Of a stretch of 64,000 bases of DNA, positions 35,101 to 42,992 are shown in pieces (position 1 is the first letter of the stretch; the number at the start of each line of letters is the position of its first letter). Location of the stretch: NCBI GenBank assembly GCA_015069045.1, contig SVJJ01000007.1, positions 1 to 64,000 of the forward strand. Direction: 5' to 3'. Below the pieces are notes generated by a model that saw nothing but the letters and a program-made list of their open reading frames with translations, was not told where the DNA came from and did not search any database. The DNA comes from Oscillospiraceae bacterium (GTDB lineage: Bacteria > Bacillota > Clostridia > UBA1381 > UBA9506). Both the position numbers and the translations under genes were made by a program.

Positions 35101-35312
35101 GCCACCAGGGGCTCTACATATATTTTATCCGCCATCATTTTATCAGTCATGATGGTAGCGGGATTGGAGTTAATTAAAACAACCTCAATACCCTCCTCTT
35201 GCAAGGCACGACAAGCCTGGGTCCCCGCATAGTCAAACTCTGCTGCCTGACCAATGACAATGGGGCCGGAACCGATGACCAAAACTTTTTTAACATCTTG
35301 ATACTTAGGCAT
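32115..35312 (-). CDS. carB: carbamoyl-phosphate synthase large subunit
   Basis: 1065 residues. Two ATP-grasp halves, each starting with the same pattern ([22 protein letters not shown] and [21 protein letters not shown]), the oligomerisation domain between, and a C-terminal MGS-like allosteric domain (about 930-1065) where UMP or other effectors bind. It makes carbamoyl phosphate from bicarbonate, two ATP and ammonia supplied through a tunnel from CarA. ATG 35312 overlaps the end of carA by 8 bases. The ATP-grasp motifs look intact. As the CarA partner here lacks its glutaminase residues, CarB may take up ammonia directly. Confidence 0.98.
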   Translation of the reverse strand: [1065 protein letters not shown]

Positions 35313-36387
35313 TGTGGTTTCCTCCCATCTTATTTACAAATTCGTCCAGTATATATGTCTCGTTTTTAGCTCCTGGCTTAGATTCAGGGTCAAACTGCAC
35401 CGTAACAGCCGGTATGTCCACGTACCGAATACCTTCCATGGTTTGGTCATTTACATTGATATGACTTACTTGGGCAACATGAGCACCTAAGCTGTTTTCT
35501 GTTACAGCATATCCATGATTCTGGAGTGTAACAAAGGTTTTGTCACAAGCCAAATCCTTAACCGGTTGATTGGCACCACGATGACCAAATTTTAATTTTT
35601 CCGTTTTACCACCCATAGCAAGAGCCGCCAATTGATGGCCCAGACCTACCCCGAAAAATGGCTTACCTGATGTCATGAGGGACTTAATCTCAGGTAACAT
35701 AGTCATGCATTCCTCCGGGTCGCCGGGGCCTCCGGCAACCATAATACCATTGGGATGTGTCGAAAGAATGTCTTGGGCTTTGGTCATGGCAGGGTAAACC
35801 GTCACTTTTGCGCCACGACTGGTTAGTGACGCAATCGTGCTGCGTTTTATACCAAAATCCAATAAAGCGACACTAATATCCCCTTCCCCTACGGTATAGG
35901 CCTTTTCACAGGTCACCTGTTCTACCATTGCCCCTACTTTATATGACTGAATTGCCTCAGCATAGTTCTCAAAACAAAAGGGCTCTTCTGTTGTAATAAC
36001 GCCGTTCATGGCACCATTTGTTCGAATAATTTTCGTTAATGCTCTTGTATCAATACCGGTAATCGCTATCACATTTTCGCTGATTAAATATGATTCTAAA
36101 GTTTCCTGACTACGAAAGTTGTTGGGATGTGTTGCACATTCTTTCATGATGACAGCTTTAACCTGCACCTTATCCGACTCACAATCCTCACGATTAACGC
36201 CGGAATTTCCAATGACCGGATATGTCATAACAACCATTTGTCCTGCAAAGGAAGGGTCCGTTAATGTTTCTATATAACCGGTCATTCCAGTTGTAAATAC
36301 AATTTCACCAATAACTGTTCCAGTGGCACCCAGGCTTTTACCCTCAAAAACAGTTCCGTCAGCCAATGCTAAATAAGCTTTCTTCAT
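35305..36387 (-). CDS. carA: carbamoyl-phosphate synthase small subunit lacking catalytic Cys and His
   Basis: 360 residues, full length, in frame. The N-terminal CPSase domain is normal (ALADGTVFEGKSLGA, GYIETLTDPSFAGQ, GIDTRALTKIIR). The class I amidotransferase domain follows (LLDFGIKRS, GGPGDPEEC, LKFGHRGANQPVKDL, LQNHGYAV). At the nucleophile elbow the usual F-G-I-C-L-G-H-Q reads F-G-V-G-L-G-H-Q, so Gly248 replaces cysteine (codon GGT, plus-strand 35644-35646). The usual Q-F-H-P-E reads Q-F-D-P-E, so Asp333 replaces the catalytic histidine (35389-35391). Glutamine hydrolysis by the known mechanism should be impossible; the subunit may only be structural, with CarB using free ammonia. It starts 24 bases after pyrF and overlaps carB. 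Confidence 0.95.
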   Translation of the reverse strand: MKKAYLALADGTVFEGKSLGATGTVIGEIVFTTGMTGYIETLTDPSFAGQMVVMTYPVIGNSGVNREDCESDKVQVKAVIMKECATHPNNFRSQETLESYLISENVIAITGIDTRALTKIIRTNGAMNGVITTEEPFCFENYAEAIQSYKVGAMVEQVTCEKAYTVGEGDISVALLDFGIKRSTIASLTSRGAKVTVYPAMTKAQDILSTHPNGIMVAGGPGDPEECMTMLPEIKSLMTSGKPFFGVGLGHQLAALAMGGKTEKLKFGHRGANQPVKDLACDKTFVTLQNHGYAVTENSLGAHVAQVSHINVNDQTMEGIRYVDIPAVTVQFDPESKPGAKNETYILDEFVNKMGGNHNA

Positions 36388-36411
36388 GACACTTATTCCT
36401 TTCTAAAAAAA

Positions 36412-37329
36412 TTATATATATCGTAAAATATCATCACGCATGCGAATGGCTTCCTCTCGTGCTGCTTCTCCATATTCCGTTGGTGCATAATCACCTTTTT
36501 GCCAGGCACACATAATGCCCCGAGAGGAATTAATAATAGCTCCCAGGCCATTTGCATCAAAAGCACCGGCTGTATCTTGACCGCCGCCGCCTTGAGCCCC
36601 ATAACCGGGTACTAAAATATAGGATTTTGGCATTAGTTTACGCAATTCAGCCAGTTGTTTAGGATAGGTGGCGCCTACAACGGCCCCTACCGATGTATAG
36701 CCATATTTACCTTCTGACCCTTCGCCCCATTGATTCACCAAAGCTGCCATCTTTCTGTAAATCGGTTCGCCCTCTACCGCAAGGTCCTGCAACTCGCCAG
36801 AGGATGGATTAGAGGTTTTAACCAAGGCAAAAATGGTCCGTCCATAGGTTTTGCAATCGTTAACAAAAGGCAGGATACCATCGGTACCCAAATAACCATT
36901 TACTGTTAAACCGTCGCTGGCAAGCTCATTTTTAACAACAATGTCACCTGCATTCGTTTGACCTAAATAAGCCGCAGAATAGGCCTCTGCTGTTTTACCT
37001 ATGTCATTTCGTTTACCATCTAAAATAACATACATTCCCTTTTTTTGTGCATAAGAAATTGTTTCGGCCAAGGCCCACAATCCCCACAGACCATACATTT
37101 CATAATAAGCTGATTGAGGCTTTACCGCCGGCACAATGTCACACAGGGCATCAATGAGACCCTGATTAAAAGCATATAGTGCCGCACCCACAGCTTGATT
37201 GGTTTTACCATGGGCATCAACAGCAGCCTGACGAATCTCCTCGGGAATGTACTCCCAACGAGGGTCAAGACCTGCCACCGTTGGATTATTTTTTTCTTTA
37301 ATATTTTCAATTAAACGATCAATGGACAT
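36412..37329 (-). CDS. pyrF: orotidine 5'-phosphate decarboxylase, type 2
   Basis: Final step to UMP. 305 residues, the longer PyrF family 2. N-terminal NPTVAGLDPRWEYIP; the catalytic D-x-K-x-x-D is in LDGKRNDIGKTAEAYS; phosphate-binding GAVVGATYPKQL and VPGYGAQGGG follow, with a C-terminal SSRGIMCAW. It lies between pyrC and carA, 26 bases after pyrC. GGAGAGATACCC precedes ATG 37329. Confidence 0.96.
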   Translation of the reverse strand: MSIDRLIENIKEKNNPTVAGLDPRWEYIPEEIRQAAVDAHGKTNQAVGAALYAFNQGLIDALCDIVPAVKPQSAYYEMYGLWGLWALAETISYAQKKGMYVILDGKRNDIGKTAEAYSAAYLGQTNAGDIVVKNELASDGLTVNGYLGTDGILPFVNDCKTYGRTIFALVKTSNPSSGELQDLAVEGEPIYRKMAALVNQWGEGSEGKYGYTSVGAVVGATYPKQLAELRKLMPKSYILVPGYGAQGGGGQDTAGAFDANGLGAIINSSRGIMCAWQKGDYAPTEYGEAAREEAIRMRDDILRYI

Positions 37330-37355
37330 AGGGTATCTCTCCTTTATAAATTTGA

Positions 37356-38642
37356 CTATTGCATATCCGGGCTAATAACAACTTTACCATCTGCCAATGT
37401 GTACTCTACCTTACCATACAGTTCGTACCCGTTGTAAGGAGAATTTTTAGACTTAGATGCAAAGCTGCTTACATTGACCCGATAGGGATGTTCCATATCA
37501 AATATAACAATATCCGCTGCGGCGCCTTCCATCAACTGCCCTTTTTCAATGCCTAGAATTTTAGCAGGCATGCAGGTCATTTTCTGTAATAATTCCTGCA
37601 AGGTCAGCTTGTCCTTTTTAACTAAATAGGTAATGCCTAAGCCTAAGGCGGTTTCAAAGCCCACAATACCATTGAGTGCCACAGCAAATTCTACATTTTT
37701 TTCATCCTCGTGATGTGGTGCATGGTCTGTGGCAATAACATCAATCGTGCCGTCTGCCAAGCCTGCAATAACAGCTAAAAGGTCCTTTTCTGTTCGCAGA
37801 GGCGGATTCATTTTTGCATTGGTATCATAGCCTTCCACCGCTTCTTCCGTCAGGGTAAAATAGTGGGGACAGGTTTCTGCCGTTACACGAATACCCCTTG
37901 CCTTTGCCTGACGGATGATCTCTACGCTGCCGGCTGTGCTCACATGGGCAATATGAATGCGTTTGCCAAGTTCTCCTGCAATAATAACATCCCGTGCCAC
38001 CTGTACTTCTTCCGCTGCATTGGGAATACCCTTAAGCCCCAATCGAGTGGACACAGCCCCTTCATTCATAGCGCCGTTTGCTAAGGACAAATCCTCACAG
38101 TGAGATATGACCAAGGTATCGAACATATCAGCATACTCTAAGGCACGGCGCATGAGTTCAGGGTTTGCCACCGGTCGACCATCGTCTGAAACGGCAACCG
38201 CACCTGCCTCACGCATATCTCCTATTTCGGCTAATTGCTCACCGGCCAGCCCCTTACTAACAGCACCAATGGGCCAAACATGAACATGACCCACGGCAGC
38301 CGCCTTGCTCTTTACAAATTCAATCATGGCAGCATTATCTAAAACAGGGGCGGTGTTAGGCATACAAGCCACAGAGGTAAAACCACCCTTGGCTGCCGCC
38401 AGCGTTCCACTTTCTATATCTTCCTTATATTCCTGCCCCGGTTCCCGCAAATGACAATGCATGTCCACCAAACCAGGTGCCACTACCTTGCCGCTTGCAT
38501 CGATCATGGTTGGATTTTCTGTTTCCGGAGCCAAATTTTCACCAATTTTTTGAATAACACCATCTACAATTTGAATATCACAAACAGTATCAAAGTGGCG
38601 GGCAGGATCCATAACCCTACCACCCTTAATTAAAATTTCCAT
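37356..38642 (-). CDS. pyrC: dihydroorotase, type I
   Basis: Closes carbamoyl-aspartate to dihydroorotate. 428 residues. The metal-binding HCHLREPG follows the VAPGLVDM strand; VACMPNTAPV, HCEDLSLANGAM, HIAHVSTAGSVE and ATDHAPHH supply other metal and substrate residues. ATG 38642 lies within the end of pyrB (17-base overlap) with AAAGGAGCGGTCACT before it, indicating translational coupling. Confidence 0.97.
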   Translation of the reverse strand: MEILIKGGRVMDPARHFDTVCDIQIVDGVIQKIGENLAPETENPTMIDASGKVVAPGLVDMHCHLREPGQEYKEDIESGTLAAAKGGFTSVACMPNTAPVLDNAAMIEFVKSKAAAVGHVHVWPIGAVSKGLAGEQLAEIGDMREAGAVAVSDDGRPVANPELMRRALEYADMFDTLVISHCEDLSLANGAMNEGAVSTRLGLKGIPNAAEEVQVARDVIIAGELGKRIHIAHVSTAGSVEIIRQAKARGIRVTAETCPHYFTLTEEAVEGYDTNAKMNPPLRTEKDLLAVIAGLADGTIDVIATDHAPHHEDEKNVEFAVALNGIVGFETALGLGITYLVKKDKLTLQELLQKMTCMPAKILGIEKGQLMEGAAADIVIFDMEHPYRVNVSSFASKSKNSPYNGYELYGKVEYTLADGKVVISPDMQ

Positions 38643-39567
38643 AGTGACCGCTCCTTTTTGCCAGAATATTTAAAACTGCCATGCGAACCGCCACACCGTT
38701 TGTGACCTGCTCATTAATCACGGCCCTGTCCAAACTCATTACGCCGCTGGTAAGTTCAACCCCACGATTCACCGGTCCCGGATGCATGATAAGAGCATCG
38801 GGCTTTGCCAATGCTAATCGTTTTTCATCTACACCAAAGAACTTAGAATATTCTCGCATACTGGGAAGAAGACCATTTTGTTGTCTTTCCTTTTGCAAAC
38901 GCAGGCACATGACAACATCTGCACCACGAAGAGCACTTTCCACATTTTCGTACACTTCCACACCCAGAGTCGCAATATCTCGTGGTAGCAAGGTGGATGG
39001 TCCGCCAACAACAACTTCCGCCCCTAATTTTTGCAGGGCATATATATTAGAACGAGCCACACGACTATGGGCAACATCTCCAATAATAGCTACGCGCAAA
39101 CCTTCTATCTGCCCCTTTTTCTCCTTCATGGTCAGCAAATCTAAAAGAGCCTGGGTAGGGTGCTCATTCATACCATCTCCTGCGTTAATAACAGCCGCAT
39201 TCACATTTTTTGCAATCAAATGTGGTGCGCCAGACATTTGATGACGAATAATGATAACATCTGTCGCCATGGCATCTAAGGTTTTTGCCGTATCAATCAG
39301 GCTTTCACCCTTTTGCACGCTGGAACCCGAGGCTGTAATGTTAGCCGCATTGGCACTCATATACTTAGAGGCCAATTCAAAAGAAAGACGTGTCCGGGTG
39401 CTGTTTTCATAAAACAGAGTAACCACCGTTCTGCCTTGTAAGTGAGGGGTTTTTTTAGCATCCTGCAACAGGATATGTTTCATGATTTCAGCTTGGTATA
39501 AAATATAGCGAATTTCCTCTGCCGAAAGTTCCTTCATTCCTAATAAATCTTTTGTTGCCAGTTTCAT
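38626..39567 (-). CDS. pyrB: aspartate carbamoyltransferase catalytic subunit
   Basis: Transfers carbamoyl phosphate to aspartate, the committed pyrimidine step. 313 residues. The carbamoyl-phosphate loop [12 protein letters not shown], the [11 protein letters not shown] segment, [11 protein letters not shown] and [10 protein letters not shown] are all present. No regulatory pyrI is near, as usual in Firmicutes. Its ATG overlaps the pyrR stop by 4 bases. Confidence 0.97.
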   Translation of the reverse strand: MKLATKDLLGMKELSAEEIRYILYQAEIMKHILLQDAKKTPHLQGRTVVTLFYENSTRTRLSFELASKYMSANAANITASGSSVQKGESLIDTAKTLDAMATDVIIIRHQMSGAPHLIAKNVNAAVINAGDGMNEHPTQALLDLLTMKEKKGQIEGLRVAIIGDVAHSRVARSNIYALQKLGAEVVVGGPSTLLPRDIATLGVEVYENVESALRGADVVMCLRLQKERQQNGLLPSMREYSKFFGVDEKRLALAKPDALIMHPGPVNRGVELTSGVMSLDRAVINEQVTNGVAVRMAVLNILAKRSGHYGNFN

Positions 39568-40127
39568 TCTTTACCCTCCCCGCATCCATGCAGTTTCCCT
39601 AAGGAAACCTCATTATATCCATCTAATTCATTAAAGCAAACATGCACAATCTCATTTCTGGAGGTTGGCATATTTTTGCCTACATAATCTGCGCGAATAG
39701 GCAATTCCCTATGACCCCTATCGACCATAACCGCCAATTCAATTTTAGCTGCACGTCCCAGCTCCATAACCGCTTCAATGGCGGCTCTGACCGTACGTCC
39801 GGTGAATAACACATCATCCACCAAAATAATTTTTTTACCAATCACCATAAAATCTATATTTGTACTATTAATGACAGGCATTTCAGATAGTAAACTCAAA
39901 TCATCCCGATGAAAGGTTATATCTAAAATACCCATGGGCGGTTCTATACCCTCTAATTCCTGCAATCGTTTTTGCAGACGATTTGCCATTAAAACGCCAC
40001 GACGCTGAATACCAATTAAAGCTAAATTTTCGATGCCTTTATTTTTTTCAATAATCTCAAATGCAATTCTGGTAATGGCTCGTTGCATGGCAGCTTCATC
40101 CATAATAATAGAACGTTTTGTTTCCAT
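39564..40127 (-). CDS. pyrR: PyrR, pyrimidine operon attenuator protein
   Basis: 187 residues from ATG 40127 (AAGGAGG just upstream; an upstream in-frame GTG-type start lies in the terminator). PRTase fold with the PRPP loop [32 protein letters not shown] and [20 protein letters not shown]. With UMP bound it grips a stem-loop in the pyr leader RNA and frees the terminator; it also has weak uracil phosphoribosyltransferase activity. First gene of the operon, directly controlled by the leader at 40144-40260. The tail after [10 protein letters not shown] is slightly longer than in Bacillus. Confidence 0.96.
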   Translation of the reverse strand: METKRSIIMDEAAMQRAITRIAFEIIEKNKGIENLALIGIQRRGVLMANRLQKRLQELEGIEPPMGILDITFHRDDLSLLSEMPVINSTNIDFMVIGKKIILVDDVLFTGRTVRAAIEAVMELGRAAKIELAVMVDRGHRELPIRADYVGKNMPTSRNEIVHVCFNELDGYNEVSLGKLHGCGEGKE

Positions 40128-40143
40128 AGGTAACCTCCTTAAA

Positions 40144-40260
40144 TAAAAAATGTCCCTACCGCACAATGCGATAAGGACTTATAGGCATGCTTATAGACAG
40201 CGCCAAATGTTTTCATACTGTTGTAAGCACCTTATCAGCATCTCGGTACCGATTTAAAGG
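40144..40260 (-). promoter_or_regulatory. PyrR-responsive attenuator in the pyr leader
   Basis: Reading the minus strand, 40260-40230 forms a stem-loop closed by CCTTTAAAT and TGATAAGG with loop GGTACCGAGATGC, close to the known PyrR-binding loop (consensus around CC-GAGA-GCU). Further down, GTCCTTATCGCA (40178-40167) pairs with TGCGGTAGGGAC (40163-40152) and is followed by ATTTTTT, an intrinsic terminator 25 bases before pyrR. PyrR bound to the first stem would block the competing antiterminator so transcription stops when UMP is plentiful. Confidence 0.85.
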
Positions 40261-40272
40261 TTATTTTTTATT

Positions 40273-40301
40273 AGTATAACATAAATTCACACTTTTGTCT
40301 A
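40273..40301 (-). promoter_or_regulatory. pyr operon promoter
   Basis: Minus strand TAGACA (40296-40301), 17 bases, TATACT (40273-40278), giving a leader of about 140 bases. Confidence 0.7.
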
Positions 40302-40347
40302 TAGTTTTTTATATTTTTTAATAGACTGTCCTCTTTTTTTTGTACTG

Positions 40348-40376
40348 GCAAATCTATCCCGCATTCATCATATAAT
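40348..40376 (+). promoter_or_regulatory. possible SigE-type promoter of sigK
   Basis: CATATAAT (40369-40376) resembles the mother-cell SigE -10 and GCAAATCT (40348-40355) could be its -35 at 13 bases. sigK genes are transcribed by SigE in Bacillus. Weak match; assignment mainly by context. Confidence 0.35.
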
Positions 40377-40405
40377 AACAATAGCTCATTTTGGAGGTGT
40401 CGCCT

Positions 40406-41119
40406 ATGTTTTCATCACTTTGGATGGCTTTAATAGCCTTTTTTCGTTATGGACCCTTTCTGCTTTCCTATGTTTCCAACAACTCCGGTTCCTTTCCAAA
40501 GCCTTTATCCGCTAAAGAGGAGACTGAATATCTGGCTCGCTTTTGGTCAGGGGATGAGGATGCCAAAAACAAACTGATTGAACATAATTTACGCCTTGTT
40601 GCCCATATTGCCAAAAAATATACACAAGTTCCCGGCGCAGAGAATGAGGATATGATTTCCATTGGCACAGTAGGGCTCATCAAGGCCGTCAACTCCTTCG
40701 ACGGCAATAAAAAAACAAGATTGGCTACATATGCCGCCCGATGCATTGAAAACGAAATTCTAATGTTTATGCGCTCATCTAAAAAGTTGCAGCAGGAAAT
40801 TTCGCTAAACGAATGCTTAGGTCATGATAGTGACGGCAATGAAATCACCTTTATGGATATTCTTACTGACGAAGATGATGACGTTGCGGAGAAAGCCGAT
40901 TTAAATATGGACATCAAGAAACTGCAAGGATGTATAGACCATGCCTTAACAGCCAGAGAAAAACAAATTATTTTGTTGCGTTATGGTTTAAAGGGCAAGG
41001 CCGTTACCCAACGTAAAATTGCCAATAAATTTAACATTTCCCGTTCTTATGTATCCCGGCTGGAAAAAAAAGCGCTGGAAAAACTTGCAAGAGAGTTCGA
41101 TGGAAATAAGGAATCCTAA
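40406..41119 (+). CDS. sigK: sporulation sigma factor SigK, uninterrupted
   Basis: Late mother-cell sigma factor. 237 residues from ATG 40406 (GGAGGTGTCGCCT). The hydrophobic pro-sequence (MFSSLWMALIAFFRYGPFLL) is removed by SpoIVFB in Bacillus. Then LVSYV-like YVSNNSGSFPKPLS, region 2 (NLRLVAHIAKKY, DMISIGTVGLIKAVNSFDG, YAARCIENEILMFMR) and region 4 (LTAREKQIILLRYGL, TQRKIANKFNISRSYVSRLEKKAL). The frame is continuous, so there is no skin-type element in the gene, unlike some Bacillus and Clostridioides strains. It lies between the divergent pyr operon and the convergent aspS. Confidence 0.95.
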   Translation: MFSSLWMALIAFFRYGPFLLSYVSNNSGSFPKPLSAKEETEYLARFWSGDEDAKNKLIEHNLRLVAHIAKKYTQVPGAENEDMISIGTVGLIKAVNSFDGNKKTRLATYAARCIENEILMFMRSSKKLQQEISLNECLGHDSDGNEITFMDILTDEDDDVAEKADLNMDIKKLQGCIDHALTAREKQIILLRYGLKGKAVTQRKIANKFNISRSYVSRLEKKALEKLAREFDGNKES

Positions 41120-41164
41120 TGCATATCACTGCAACATGCCCCATATTTTTCTCGCTAAGCATAA

Positions 41165-41200
41165 AACACCTCGGCACTGTAAAATAAGTGCCGAGGTGTT
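41165..41200. terminator. bidirectional terminator sigK/aspS
   Basis: AACACCTCGGCACT (41165-41178) pairs with AGTGCCGAGGTGTT (41187-41200) over an 8-base loop, between convergent genes. Confidence 0.85.
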
Positions 41201-41207
41201 TGCTTCA

Positions 41208-42992
41208 CTAAATTAAATCATCCAGTTTAAGGTGTAATTCCTTTAGCTGTTTAGGATCTACATTTGTAGGAGCCTCCGTCATAAGCTCCGATGCATCTTT
41301 AACCTTTGGAAATGCAATAACATCACGAATAGAATCACGACCAGCCAGGAGCATAACCAATCTGTCCAAACCATAGGCCATACCGCCATGAGGTGGTGTA
41401 CCATAACGAAAAGCATTCATCAAATAGCCAAACTGTTCCCAAGCTTTTTCCTTGGTAAAGCCAAGAGCTTCAAACATCTTTTGTTGCAGCTCTGTATTAA
41501 AAATACGCAAGCTGCCGCCCCCTACCTCATTACCATTAAAAATCATATCATAGGCCTTGGCATGCACCTGCTCAGGATGCTCGGAAAGAAGGGGAATATC
41601 CTCCTCCACAGGCATGGTAAAGGGATGATGCTTGGCTACATACCGCTTATCTTCCTCGCTGTACTCAAACAGTGGGAAATCGGTTACCCACAAAAGGTCA
41701 TACTCGTCTTTTTTCAGCAAATCAAAACGACGAGCAAGCTCTAACCGGAGTGCTCCTAAAGAATCATACACAATCTCGTTTCTATCGGCAACAAACATGA
41801 TAATATCGCCAACTTCGGCACCCATCTTTTGCAAAATACCATCAATTTCCTCCTGAGAAAGGAACTTGGTGATAGGAGATTTCAGTTCGGTTTCCCCAAC
41901 ATTAATCCAGGCCATACCCTTGGCTTTATAAATTTTAACAAAATCTACCAATGCGTCTAAATCACGACGAGATAATTTTGCATCGCCACCCTTGCAGTTA
42001 ATGGCACGAACACTTCCGCCCTTTGCTACAACATCGGCAAACACCTTAAAACCGCAATTGGCTACCACATCAGATAAATCAACCAGTTCTAAGCCAAAGC
42101 GAGTATCCGGTTTGTCAGAGCCAAAACGGTCCATAGCCTCTTGATAGGTCATACGACGGAAGGGGGTTTGAATATCAATTCCTAATATTTCCTTGAATAT
42201 CTTTTTCATAAAGCCTTCATTAACTGATAAAACATCTTCAATATTAACAAAGGACATTTCAAGGTCTATTTGTGTAAACTCAGGCTGACGGTCGGCACGC
42301 AAATCCTCATCACGGAAACACTTAACAATTTGCATATAACGATCCATGCCGGATAACATTAATAACTGCTTATAAAGCTGGGGTGACTGAGGCAGTGCAT
42401 AGAAATGACCGGGATGTACACGACTAGGTACTAGATAATCACGAGCACCCTCAGGGGTGGATTTTGTGAGCATAGGGGTTTCAATTTCCAAAAAGCCTTC
42501 CCCGTCAAAATAGTCCCGCGCCAACTTACAGACCTTATGACGCAACTCCATTAAACGCTGCATATCAGGCCGACGCAAATCCAAATACCGATATTTTAAT
42601 CGAACCTCTTCACGTACATTACTATTTTCTTCAATATAAATTGGTGGCGTTTCCGCCTTAGAAAGGATACGTAATTCCTTAGCACGAATTTCTATGGTAC
42701 CGGTGGGCACTTTATCGTTAACAGTTTCGGGATCACGCATAACCACCTCACCCACAACAGCCAATACATATTCACTACGAATGGTATCAGCCTTCTCAAA
42801 CATTTCCTTGTCCCTATCCACATTAAATACAACCTGCACAATACCGGAACGGTCTCTTAGGTCAACAAAGATAACGCCGCCTAAGTTACGATATACCTGG
42901 GTCCAACCCATAACCGTTACTTCACTGCCTACATGTTCCTCTCGTAGCGTTCCGCATTTGTGTGTTCTTTTCAGTCCTGTAATTGTTTCCAT
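41208..42992 (-). CDS. aspS: aspartyl-tRNA synthetase
   Basis: 594 residues, bacterial type with the GAD insertion. The N-terminal OB fold (VTVMGWTQVYRNLGGVIFVDLRDRSG), motif 2 region (QIVKCFRDEDLRADRQPEFTQ), the GAD domain around residues 280-420, and motif 3 (GMAYGLDRLVMLLAG). It charges tRNA-Asp; whether it also charges tRNA-Asn cannot be told by eye. ATG 42992 abuts the hisS stop, with GGAG inside the last hisS codons. hisS-aspS is a common Firmicute pair. Confidence 0.98.
   Translation of the reverse strand: METITGLKRTHKCGTLREEHVGSEVTVMGWTQVYRNLGGVIFVDLRDRSGIVQVVFNVDRDKEMFEKADTIRSEYVLAVVGEVVMRDPETVNDKVPTGTIEIRAKELRILSKAETPPIYIEENSNVREEVRLKYRYLDLRRPDMQRLMELRHKVCKLARDYFDGEGFLEIETPMLTKSTPEGARDYLVPSRVHPGHFYALPQSPQLYKQLLMLSGMDRYMQIVKCFRDEDLRADRQPEFTQIDLEMSFVNIEDVLSVNEGFMKKIFKEILGIDIQTPFRRMTYQEAMDRFGSDKPDTRFGLELVDLSDVVANCGFKVFADVVAKGGSVRAINCKGGDAKLSRRDLDALVDFVKIYKAKGMAWINVGETELKSPITKFLSQEEIDGILQKMGAEVGDIIMFVADRNEIVYDSLGALRLELARRFDLLKKDEYDLLWVTDFPLFEYSEEDKRYVAKHHPFTMPVEEDIPLLSEHPEQVHAKAYDMIFNGNEVGGGSLRIFNTELQQKMFEALGFTKEKAWEQFGYLMNAFRYGTPPHGGMAYGLDRLVMLLAGRDSIRDVIAFPKVKDASELMTEAPTNVDPKQLKELHLKLDDLI

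Noticed and set aside
35305..36387. carA as a pseudogene
   Set aside because: Despite losing catalytic residues the frame is full length, its other motifs are conserved, and it overlaps carB in the normal way, so functional change is more likely than decay.
40406..41119. skin-type interruption of sigK
   Set aside because: The frame is continuous from the pro-sequence to region 4.
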